This document shows, piece by piece, positions 1 to 7,248 of a DNA stretch of 16,318 nucleotides. The notes below the pieces were generated by a model. The model did no database searches, was not told the origin of the DNA, and saw only the letters and a list, made by a program, of their open reading frames with translations. How positions within the stretch are numbered: position 1 is the stretch's first letter; each line of letters begins with the position of its first letter. This DNA is from CAZHDI01 sp964531285 (GTDB lineage Bacteria; Pseudomonadota; Alphaproteobacteria; JAJFIK01). The translations under genes were made by a program, and so were the position numbers. The stretch lies in assembly GCA_964531285.1 (NCBI GenBank), contig CAZHDI010000074.1, positions 1 to 16,318 of the forward strand, given 5' to 3'.

Positions 1-2
1 TG

Positions 3-455
3 GCCGAATTCTCGGCGCGCGGCGGGATCGTCCTTGGCGTCTGCAACGGGTTCCAGGTGCTGACCGAGATGGGGCTGTTGCCCGGGGCGCTGATGCGCAA
101 TGCCGGCATCACCTTCGTCTGCCGGAGCGAAGCGCTGGAGGTCGCAACCAATGACAGCCCGTTTACCGCCCGCTACGCTCCGTTCGAGCAGATCACCGTG
201 CCGATCGCCCATCATGACGGCAACTATACCCTCGGCTCGGAAAATCTGGCGCGGCTGAAGGGCGAGGACCGGATCGCCTTCCGCTACCAGCACAATCCCA
301 ACGGCTCGACCGGGGACATCGCCGGCGTCCTGTCCGCCAACCGGCGGGTGCTCGGCATGATGCCACACCCGGAGCGCGCGCTTGACGCACGCCAGGGCAG
401 CGCCGACGGCGCGCAGCTCTTTGCGGCGCTGGCGGCCGCCACGGTGCCGGTCTGA
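3..455 (+). CDS. purQ: Phosphoribosylformylglycinamidine synthase subunit PurQ (3' part)
   Basis: C-terminal 150 residues of the glutaminase subunit of FGAM synthase. It releases ammonia from glutamine for the PurL subunit in de novo purine synthesis, in the cytoplasm. The gene is open at the left edge, and the visible frame begins at base 3 without a start. The class I amidotransferase nucleophile elbow GVCNGFQ is near the beginning (Cys at bases 36-38). The His-Glu pair of the triad is in MMPHPER near the end. HHDGNY and FRYQHNPNGS are typical PurQ segments. The distance from the Cys to the C-terminus fits a full-length single-domain PurQ, so only the N-terminal third is missing. The next gene starts 88 bases downstream and is functionally unrelated. 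The family call is secure. Confidence 0.96.
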   Translation, partial: AEFSARGGIVLGVCNGFQVLTEMGLLPGALMRNAGITFVCRSEALEVATNDSPFTARYAPFEQITVPIAHHDGNYTLGSENLARLKGEDRIAFRYQHNPNGSTGDIAGVLSANRRVLGMMPHPERALDARQGSADGAQLFAALAAATVPV

Positions 456-543
456 GCGCCGGGGGCTGCGACCCGCGGGCGCATCTGGCGGTGGTGATGA
501 AAAAAACAGCACTTCCGCGCCTGATCTGGGATACCCTGCATCC

Positions 544-2304
544 ATGACCCAGACCAAGCGCAGCTGGTTCCGGATTTCCCGCGAGGATGGCTGGCGGCTC
601 AAGGCCGCCGCCCTTGTCCTCTTTCTGGTCGCCCTGACGACGATCTATGGCACGAACCGAATCCTGACCGAACGCTTTGCCAGCGCCGACCGGGCCGACG
701 CGCAGGTGCAGTTGGCGCTTTATTCGGGAAACCTCGTGAGCGAGTTGCGCCGGCATTCGGTCGTGCCGCTGCTTCTGTCGCGCGATCCGGCGCTGATCTC
801 GGCGCTTTCGGCGGACGATTTTGCCACGAGCACGCAGAGGCTGATCTCGTACCGCGACGAAATCGGGGCCGCGTCCATCCATTTGCTTGATGCCGGCGGG
901 CGCGCCGTCGCCACGTCGGATCGTGCTGCCCTCGGCTCTCTGCGGCGAAACGCGCCGTATTTCGTCAACGCGACCCGGTCGAACGACACCGTTTTCACCA
1001 TGCATCGCGACGAAACCGGGCGGGCGCATTTCTTCTACTCCCGCAACATCAAGCAGGGGCCGCGCTCGCTCGGCGTCATCGTCGTCGAGGTCGATCTAGA
1101 GAAGTACGAGCAGAGCTGGGCGCAATTCGCCTCGGCGGTCATCGTCACCGACAGCTCCGGCGAGGTCCTGTTGTCTACCGTGCCCAGCTGGCGCGGACTG
1201 TCAGAGGCCGAGGCGCTCGCCGTCGAGCCGCCCCAGTCGCCCTTCGAACGCGCCTTCCGCGCCACCATCGATTGGACCGCGGCCAGCCCCGATGCCTATC
1301 TCGCCGGATCGGCGGTCATGCGCAACGAGGCGCGGATTCCCTTCCAGGGCTGGCGCATCGGCTCGTTCATCGACTACGCGGCGGTGCGTGAGCGGGTCAA
1401 CGCGGTGCTCGCGCTGCAGGTCATGGGCTTTGCGATCCTGCTCGCGCTCTTGTTCTATTTCATGTCTGTTCGCGCCGAGCGGCGCTCGGACCAGCTGATG
1501 CGCGAAGGCGAGCAACTGCGTGCGCTCAACGACCTGCTGCAACACGAGATTTCAGAACGCCAGCGCGCCGAGCGGGATCTCGAGTTTGCCGAACAGTCGC
1601 TCGCGCAGTCCTCCAAGCTCGCCGCACTCGGCGAGATGTCTGCGGCCGTCAGCCACGAACTGAACCAGCCTCTGGCCGCGATGAAGACCTATCTCGCGGG
1701 GGCGCGGCTGCTGATCGCCCGCCAACGAACCGACGAAGCCGTGGCCTCGTTCCAGCGCATCGACGCGATGATCAACCGCATGAGCGCGATCACGCGGCAG
1801 CTGAAATCCTATGCCCATCGCGGCGCAGAGGCCGAAGAGGGTTTTGACCTGCGCGATGCGCTGGATGCGGTTCTCGCGATGATGGAGCCGCAGGTCGTGC
1901 GGTCGGGCGTGCGCCTGAAGGTGAGCAAGCCCGAGGTGCCGGTGCGCCTGACCGGAGACCAGCTTCGGGTCGAGCAGGTCATCATCAACCTGCTGCGCAA
2001 CGCGCTCGATGCCGTATCCGACAGACCCGAGCCGCGCATCGACGTGATCCTCGTCGCCGGCCGCAAGGCCACCCTGACGATCCGCGACAACGGACCGGGC
2101 ATCGTCGATCTGGATGCCCTCTTCGAGCCCTTCTACACCACCAAGGCCCCCGGCGACGGGCTGGGGCTCGGTCTGGCGATCTCGAGCGGGATCGTGCGCA
2201 ACATGGGAGGGCGGCTGACCGGCGGAAACCGGCCCGATTCCGCTGGCGCCGTGTTCGAGATGGTGCTGCCGCTTGCGTCCGACCGCTCGGTCGCGGCAGA
2301 GTAG
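544..2304 (+). CDS. dctB: DctB-type sensor histidine kinase
   Basis: Membrane sensor kinase of 586 residues, resembling the C4-dicarboxylate sensor DctB. A short basic N-terminus is followed by TM1 (about 19-36), a periplasmic PDC/Cache-like sensor region (about 40-285) and TM2 (about 289-308). A cytoplasmic coiled coil (about 315-355) leads into the HisKA domain, with phospho-acceptor His371 in SHELNQPLAAM. The HATPase_c domain shows the N box (Asn482, IINLLRNALDA), the G1 box (Asp515, RDNGPGI) and the G2 box (DGLGLGLAIS). The frame is open back to 382, but that extension overlaps purQ. The Met at 544 sits just before TM1 and gives the normal family length; no strong Shine-Dalgarno is visible. 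The regulator gene follows after 6 bases. The family is well supported; C4-dicarboxylate as ligand is inferred from similarity, and no transporter gene is visible. Confidence 0.9.
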   Translation: MTQTKRSWFRISREDGWRLKAAALVLFLVALTTIYGTNRILTERFASADRADAQVQLALYSGNLVSELRRHSVVPLLLSRDPALISALSADDFATSTQRLISYRDEIGAASIHLLDAGGRAVATSDRAALGSLRRNAPYFVNATRSNDTVFTMHRDETGRAHFFYSRNIKQGPRSLGVIVVEVDLEKYEQSWAQFASAVIVTDSSGEVLLSTVPSWRGLSEAEALAVEPPQSPFERAFRATIDWTAASPDAYLAGSAVMRNEARIPFQGWRIGSFIDYAAVRERVNAVLALQVMGFAILLALLFYFMSVRAERRSDQLMREGEQLRALNDLLQHEISERQRAERDLEFAEQSLAQSSKLAALGEMSAAVSHELNQPLAAMKTYLAGARLLIARQRTDEAVASFQRIDAMINRMSAITRQLKSYAHRGAEAEEGFDLRDALDAVLAMMEPQVVRSGVRLKVSKPEVPVRLTGDQLRVEQVIINLLRNALDAVSDRPEPRIDVILVAGRKATLTIRDNGPGIVDLDALFEPFYTTKAPGDGLGLGLAISSGIVRNMGGRLTGGNRPDSAGAVFEMVLPLASDRSVAAE

Positions 2305-2310
2305 GGCGCC

Positions 2311-3651
2311 ATGACCGACATCTCCCGCATCGCCGTCGTTGATGACGAGCTCGACATGCGCCAGTCGATCAGCCAGTGGCTGACGCTCTCGGGCTTCGAC
2401 ACCGATGCTTTCGCCAGCGGGCGCGAGGCGCTTGCCGCGATTAAGCCGGGCTATCCTGGCATTGTCATGACCGACCTGCGCACGCCGGAAATGGACGGTA
2501 GGACGCTTCTGCGCCATCTCCTCGGTGTCGACAGCGCGCTGCCCGTGATCGTCATCACCGGCCATGGCGACGTGCCGATGGCGGTCGAGGCGATGCGCAT
2601 CGGGGCCTACGACTTTCTCGAAAAACCCTTCGACCCCGAACGCTTGTCCGAACTGGCGCGCAAGGCCTGTCAGGCGCGGGGGCTGGCGCTGGCGAACCGG
2701 TCGCTGCGCGAGGAACTGGCCAGCGGCGACGCGTTGATGCGCCGGCTGATCGGCTCCAGCCCCGCCATGGTGCGGCTGCGCGAAGAGATCCTCGATACCG
2801 CCCAGTCCGAGGGTCACGTGCTGATCTATGGCGAGACCGGCACCGGCAAGACCCTGGTCTCGCAGGCGCTCCATGCCGTCGGCCCGAGCCCGTCGGGTCC
2901 CTTCGTGCGCCACGTGCTCGGCACGGTCGGCGGTCAGATGCAGTGCGACCAGCTTTTCGGCGTGCCGGGCCCCGATGGCAGCCTGCCCGGGGAAACCCCG
3001 TGGAGCGATGCCCGCGGCGGAACGCTCGTCCTCGAGGATATCGAAACGCTGTCCACCGAGAGCCAGGGTCGGTTGCTCGGGCTGCTCGAAAGCACGCCGT
3101 CCGATGCGCTCCCGCGGATCGTGTCGGTCTGCAATCTCGCCGACGGGCCGGGGCGGTGCGACGGGCTCTTGCGCCCGGACCTGTTCCACCGCCTCTCGGC
3201 CATGCATATCGACCTTCCGCCGCTGCGGAACCGCGGCGACGACGTCCTGAGCATGTTCACAGCCCTCATGGAGGACTTTGCCGCCGACTATGGCTGCAAT
3301 GCACCAGTCGTGACCGCGCGCGAAGCGGCTGAGCTGCTGCAGGCGCCTTGGCCGGGCAATGTCCGGCAGATGATGAATGTCGCCGAGCGGGCTGTGCTCC
3401 AGGCGCGCCGCGGGGGCGGAACGATCACCTCGCAGCTGATCTCTGACAATGACGCCGTGACGCCCACGATCACGCCCGAGGGCAAGCCGCTCAAGCACTA
3501 TGTCGAGGCCTTCGAGAAGATGCTGATCGACACCACGATGCGGCGCCATCGCGGCTCCATCGCCAAGGTGATGGAAGAACTGAGCCTGCCCCGCCGGACG
3601 CTGAACGAAAAGATGGCGAAATACGGGCTGTCTCGCGGCGATTATCTCTAG
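2311..3651 (+). CDS. dctD: DctD-type response regulator, AAA+ domain without GAFTGA
   Basis: Partner response regulator of the upstream kinase, 446 residues. The receiver domain (about 5-120) has acidic pair Asp11/Asp12, phospho-acceptor Asp55 and Lys105. The NtrC-type AAA+ domain (about 140-365) has Walker A GETGTGK (174-180), arginine-finger candidates Arg288 and Arg294 (RPDLFHRL), and sensor II in WPGNVR (347-352). The C-terminal Fis-type helix-turn-helix (about 415-440) contains LPRRTLNEKMAKYGL. Between LFG (215-217) and GGTL (236-239) the GAFTGA loop that contacts sigma-54 is absent: 18 residues replace about 21. Walker B reads LVLED instead of the usual FLDE. The start at 2311 has GAGTAGGG upstream, overlapping the dctB stop. 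The DctD family assignment is good, but classical sigma-54 activation is doubtful. Confidence 0.88.
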   Translation: MTDISRIAVVDDELDMRQSISQWLTLSGFDTDAFASGREALAAIKPGYPGIVMTDLRTPEMDGRTLLRHLLGVDSALPVIVITGHGDVPMAVEAMRIGAYDFLEKPFDPERLSELARKACQARGLALANRSLREELASGDALMRRLIGSSPAMVRLREEILDTAQSEGHVLIYGETGTGKTLVSQALHAVGPSPSGPFVRHVLGTVGGQMQCDQLFGVPGPDGSLPGETPWSDARGGTLVLEDIETLSTESQGRLLGLLESTPSDALPRIVSVCNLADGPGRCDGLLRPDLFHRLSAMHIDLPPLRNRGDDVLSMFTALMEDFAADYGCNAPVVTAREAAELLQAPWPGNVRQMMNVAERAVLQARRGGGTITSQLISDNDAVTPTITPEGKPLKHYVEAFEKMLIDTTMRRHRGSIAKVMEELSLPRRTLNEKMAKYGLSRGDYL

Positions 3652-4026
3652 CCGCAGGCCTCTGATACAGTTTGGGATTGTATTTCATCCGACCCTGAGC
3701 CTATTGAGGGGGGTCGGGGTGTCCCGATGTAAGGTTTTCTCCCCCGGGGCGCGCCGCAAACACAGCATGCATCCGGCCACGGGGGTCGAAACGGGCCGTG
3801 GGCCCTTGGCGCGCTGCTCGGTGCAACCACCGAGGCCGCCACGCATTGGCGCCACCGTGGCGTCGGAGTAGAACCGCGATGAGACGCGACGCAGTGCCGT
3901 TGGAGAGTTCGCCGAAGCCCGTTCGGGCCCTCGAGCACGTCCCGGCCCGTCTCTGCGCTCCAACCAGCCACCCCATCCCCGACGCCGCCACACGCGGCGC
4001 CCGCAGATCGGGTGCAATGAGACATA
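3652..4026 (+). promoter_or_regulatory. Gene-free upstream/leader region of rne with hairpins
   Basis: These 375 bases between dctD and rne contain no convincing gene. Several self-complementary segments are visible. ATACA/TGTAT is at 3665-3669 and 3679-3683. TCGGG-gtgt-CCCGA is at 3714-3727, followed by a short T-rich stretch that could weakly terminate the dct operon. CTCGGTG-caac-CACCGAG is at 3817-3834, a perfect 7-bp stem. CGCCA-ccg-TGGCG is at 3850-3862. A long structured 5' leader is known for rne in enterobacteria, where RNase E autoregulates its own mRNA. A similar role here is inference, and I could not place a promoter with confidence. A short plus-strand frame (3798-4118) running into rne looks fortuitous. 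Confidence 0.4.
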
Positions 4027-7000
4027 ATGCCGAACAAGATGCTGATCGACGCCACGCATCCCGAGGAGACCCGGGTCGTCGTGGTGGACGGAAGCAAGGT
4101 CGAGGAGTTCGACTTTGAGTCCGAAAACAAGCGCCAGCTCGCTGGCAACATCTATCTCGCGAAGGTAACCCGGGTCGAGCCGTCCCTGCAGGCGGCCTTT
4201 GTCGATTACGGTGGCAATCGCCACGGTTTCCTCGCGTTTTCCGAAATTCATCCGGATTACTACCAGATCCCGGTCGCCGACCGCGAAGCGCTGATGGCCG
4301 AGGAGCGGGCCTATGCCCAGTCGCTTCAGGACGACGAGGGCGACGAGGACGGGGCGAGTGCCAAGCCCAAGCGCACGCGCAGCCGCCGGAGCAAGGAACC
4401 GCGTGCGCCGGAGACCAGCACCGACGAGACGCCCGCGCCGCAGGACGCGAGCGCCAGCATCGCCGGCATGGATGTCGTTGACCTTGCCGAACCCGCCGAT
4501 CCTGGAACGGGGCTCGTCGAGGCGTTTGACGCCACACCGGACCCGGTCGCGCCCGCTGCCGACGCGGTCGAAAGCGCGCCCGAGATGACCCAGGCGGAGC
4601 CGGCGCAGGCCGACGACAGTAGCCCCGAAGAGCCGCCGGTCGCCCCGGCGCCCGAGCCCGAAGTGCAGCAAGCTTCATCCGAAGGGGTCGAGACCGCACC
4701 TGCGAACCCGGCCCCCGAAACGGCGCAGCCCGCCCCATTGACCCCGTCCGAAGCCTCCGAACCCACGACCTCGACCGACGAAGCGCCTTCGCAAGATGGC
4801 GAAGGCGGCGAGGATCCCGACAACGACCCCCGGCCCAGCGGCGGCTCCATCGCCGCGACCGAGCGGCTCGGGGCAGAGGACGCCGTCACCACCTCCGACG
4901 AGCCGGAGGTTGCCAGCACCGAAGCAGAGCCCGAGGCCGCGGATGCCGAAGCGTCGCCCCCGGCGGCGGCAGAGCCCGAAGGCGAGGCCGAGGATGCCGG
5001 CCCCCCCGTGACCGAGGCGCCGCAGGACATGCCCCTCGACGACAGCATCGAGGCGGTGGCCGATGACGACACCCCCGACGAGATCCGCCCGCCGCGCAAG
5101 CCGCGTCCGCGCCGCTACAAGATCCAGGAGGTCATCAAGCGCCGCCAGATCATGCTGGTGCAGGTCGTCAAGGAAGAGCGCGGCAACAAGGGCGCGGCCC
5201 TGACCACTTATCTGTCGCTCGCCGGGCGCTATTGCGTGCTGATGCCGAACACCGCACGCGGCGGCGGCATCTCGCGCAAAATCACCAATGCCGATGACCG
5301 CAAGCGCCTCAAGGACGCGGCGGGATCGCTGGAAGTTGCCGACAGCATGGGCCTGATCATCCGGACCGCCGGCGCCCAGCGCACCAAATCCGAAATCAAA
5401 CGGGATTTCGAATATCTGCTGCGGCTCTGGGAGAATGTCCGGGACCTGACCTTGCGGTCCTCCGCGCCGACCCTCGTCTATGAGGAAGGCAATCTGGTCA
5501 AGCGCTGCATCCGGGATCTTTATTCCAAGGATATCGACGCGATCCTTGTTGAGGGCGACGAGTCCTACAAAGAAGCCAAGGCGTTCATGCGCATGCTGAT
5601 GCCCAGCCATGCCAAACATGTTCAGCAGTACAAGGATCGGATCCCGCTGTTCCAGCGCTATCAGGTGGAAACCCATCTGGATTCGATGTTCTCGCCGACG
5701 GTGGAACTGCCCTCGGGCGGCTATCTGGTGATCAACTCGACCGAAGCGCTGGTGGCGATCGATGTGAACTCGGGCCGTTCGACCCGCGAGCACAATATCG
5801 AGGACACCGCGCTCAAGACCAATTGCGAGGCCGCCGAGGAAATCGCGCGGCAACTGCGCCTGCGCGATCTGGCCGGCCTCATCGTGATCGACTTCATCGA
5901 TATGGAGGAGACACGGAACAACCGGACGGTCGAAAAGAAGCTGAAAGACTGCCTCAAAAGCGACCGGGCGCGCATTCAGATCGGGCGGATTTCCATGTTC
6001 GGCCTGCTGGAAATGTCGCGCCAGCGCCTGCGCGCCGGGGTGCTGGAAGGCTCGACCCAGACCTGCCCCCATTGCGAGGGCTCCGGCAAGATGCGCTCGG
6101 TCGAATCGGCGGCGCTGCGGGTCCTGCGCGCCTGCGAGGAAGAAGGCGTGCGCGAACGTTATGAATCGATCATCGTCCGCGTGCCGAGCGAAGTGGCGCT
6201 GTATGTGCTGAACCACAAGCGCCGCCAGCTCATGGAAATCGACACGCGCTATGCCCTCGAAGTAATCATCGAGACCGATAATTCGCTTTATGCGTCCGAT
6301 TTCGCCATCGACCGGGGCGAGCCCCTGTCCGATGAGCGCCGTGCGCGCATCGCCGACACGGCCATCAGCATGGAGACCGCCTATAACGCGCCGATCGTGG
6401 ACGACCCGGCGGATGTCGAGGATGACGATACGGAAGAGACAGACGAGGCGGACGAACCGGATCAGCGCGCCTCCGACGGTGATGACGACAGTGACGCCGA
6501 TGACGGCAAGCGCAAGCGCCGCCGGGGCGGCCGCCGCCGCCGGGGCGACAAGCGCGGCGACGATGAGAGCACTGGCAAGGCCGACGCTCAAAGCGCCTCG
6601 GACGCCAATGACGATGACGACGATGCGGACGGGGTGAGCGCCGACGCAGCCTCCGATGATGACGACGAGGACGGCGACAAGCCCAAGCGCCGGCGCCGGC
6701 GCGGCAAACGGGGCGGACGCCGGAACAAGCGCACCGAGGACGGCGATACGCCCGCTGCGGCCCCGACGGCTGAAGGCGACCAACCGCCCATGGCCGCTTG
6801 GAATGTAAGCGACGAAATCGACACAACGCCCAAACAGGACGACCGTCCGCGCCGGGACGAATCGAAACCGGATGAAGCGGCCGCGCTTGAGACCGCCGAA
6901 CCCATGAAGCCCGATGAAATTGATACCGATCCGGCGCTGGATCATCCCCTGCCCAATGGCTCGGCGGCGCATCCAACGCCCGGCACCGATATCGACGATG

Positions 7001-7119
7001 AGACGGACGAAACGGGTTCGGCCCTATCGGCGCAAAGCGATCCCGCACCGCGCAGCGATCCGGAACCGGACCGCCCTGCCAAACGCGGCTGGTGGCAGCG
7101 CAAGCTGTTTAGTCTTTAG
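4027..7119 (+). CDS. rne: Ribonuclease E
   Basis: Essential endoribonuclease and degradosome scaffold for mRNA decay and rRNA/tRNA processing, 1030 residues. The S1 domain starts at about residue 38 and is interrupted by an Ala/Pro/Glu/Asp-rich insertion (about 97-357). It resumes in a segment containing KEERGNKGAALTTYLSLAG. The catalytic metal ligands are Asp579 (AIDVNSGRS) and Asp622 (VIDFIDM). The zinc-link is CPHC (Cys680, Cys683). The spacings of 43 and 101 residues equal those in E. coli (D303, D346, C404). After about 790 the tail is disordered with alternating charge: acidic, basic (828-843), acidic (844-884), basic (885-902). It ends in KRGWWQRKLFSL. In Caulobacter a C-terminal GWW peptide binds PNPase, so the same docking is inferred here. 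The start is the first in-frame ATG with family homology; its Shine-Dalgarno is weak. Confidence 0.97.
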   Translation: MPNKMLIDATHPEETRVVVVDGSKVEEFDFESENKRQLAGNIYLAKVTRVEPSLQAAFVDYGGNRHGFLAFSEIHPDYYQIPVADREALMAEERAYAQSLQDDEGDEDGASAKPKRTRSRRSKEPRAPETSTDETPAPQDASASIAGMDVVDLAEPADPGTGLVEAFDATPDPVAPAADAVESAPEMTQAEPAQADDSSPEEPPVAPAPEPEVQQASSEGVETAPANPAPETAQPAPLTPSEASEPTTSTDEAPSQDGEGGEDPDNDPRPSGGSIAATERLGAEDAVTTSDEPEVASTEAEPEAADAEASPPAAAEPEGEAEDAGPPVTEAPQDMPLDDSIEAVADDDTPDEIRPPRKPRPRRYKIQEVIKRRQIMLVQVVKEERGNKGAALTTYLSLAGRYCVLMPNTARGGGISRKITNADDRKRLKDAAGSLEVADSMGLIIRTAGAQRTKSEIKRDFEYLLRLWENVRDLTLRSSAPTLVYEEGNLVKRCIRDLYSKDIDAILVEGDESYKEAKAFMRMLMPSHAKHVQQYKDRIPLFQRYQVETHLDSMFSPTVELPSGGYLVINSTEALVAIDVNSGRSTREHNIEDTALKTNCEAAEEIARQLRLRDLAGLIVIDFIDMEETRNNRTVEKKLKDCLKSDRARIQIGRISMFGLLEMSRQRLRAGVLEGSTQTCPHCEGSGKMRSVESAALRVLRACEEEGVRERYESIIVRVPSEVALYVLNHKRRQLMEIDTRYALEVIIETDNSLYASDFAIDRGEPLSDERRARIADTAISMETAYNAPIVDDPADVEDDDTEETDEADEPDQRASDGDDDSDADDGKRKRRRGGRRRRGDKRGDDESTGKADAQSASDANDDDDDADGVSADAASDDDDEDGDKPKRRRRRGKRGGRRNKRTEDGDTPAAAPTAEGDQPPMAAWNVSDEIDTTPKQDDRPRRDESKPDEAAALETAEPMKPDEIDTDPALDHPLPNGSAAHPTPGTDIDDETDETGSALSAQSDPAPRSDPEPDRPAKRGWWQRKLFSL

Positions 7120-7123
7120 GGTA

Positions 7124-7183
7124 TTTGCTCCCGCTGCGCGCGGCCCTGCGGGCCGTGCTCCCATGGAGCGGGCTCAAGGCTGC
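7124..7183 (+). repeat. 60-bp palindromic interspersed repeat, copy 1
   Basis: This copy begins 5 bases after the rne stop and matches 9934-9993 at 56 of 60 positions, in the same orientation. The core is a strong hairpin, CGGCCC (7141-7146), loop TGC, GGGCCG (7150-7155), extendable by three pairs including one G-U. Outer arms CCCGCT (7130-7135) and AGCGGG (7167-7172) are also complementary. This organisation resembles REP/BIME-type intergenic repeats. It would lie in the rne 3' UTR. No T-run follows, so a canonical terminator role is not supported. Confidence 0.85.
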
Positions 7184-7190
7184 TTTGGTG

Positions 7191-7204
7191 GCTCCCGCTG
7201 CGCG
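7191..7204 (+). repeat. Partial third copy of the repeat's left arm
   Basis: GCTCCCGCTGCGCG at 7191-7204 exactly repeats 7127-7140, the left end of the 60-bp repeat, 64 bases downstream. It runs into the 10-bp perfect palindrome GCGTGCACGC (7202-7211). It may be a truncated unit or the start of a second, diverged unit. Confidence 0.5.
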
Positions 7205-7220
7205 TGCACGCACTGGTCAG

Positions 7221-7248
7221 GGCGGGTATCGCTTGCACTCTGCCCGCC
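7221..7248 (-). terminator. Weak hairpin at the end of the aminotransferase gene
   Basis: GGCGGG (7221-7226) and CCCGCC (7243-7248) can pair around a 16-base loop, directly next to the minus-strand aminotransferase stop at 7249. No T-run follows on either strand. If it ends transcription it is not a canonical intrinsic terminator. Confidence 0.3.

Noticed and set aside
382..543. N-terminal extension of the DctB-type kinase into purQ
   Set aside because: It would overlap purQ by 74 bases and add a 54-residue Arg-rich segment before TM1; ATG 544 gives the family length.
1552..3549. A 665-codon open frame antisense to dctB and dctD
   Set aside because: It is rich in Arg/His/Gly/Asp with no recognisable domain and mirrors two well-supported genes. 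Long antisense frames are expected at this G+C.
3798..4118. Small plus-strand frame in the rne leader
   Set aside because: Overlaps the rne start in another frame and is Arg-rich without conserved features; it looks fortuitous.
4675..6972. A 765-codon open frame antisense to rne
   Set aside because: It is the reverse of the RNase E coding region, including its low-complexity parts. The composition is unnatural and no start signal or family is seen.
7124..7183. CRISPR or attachment-site reading of the 60-bp repeats
   Set aside because: There are only two full copies 2.8 kb apart, with no spacer periodicity, no cas gene and no integrase in the window.
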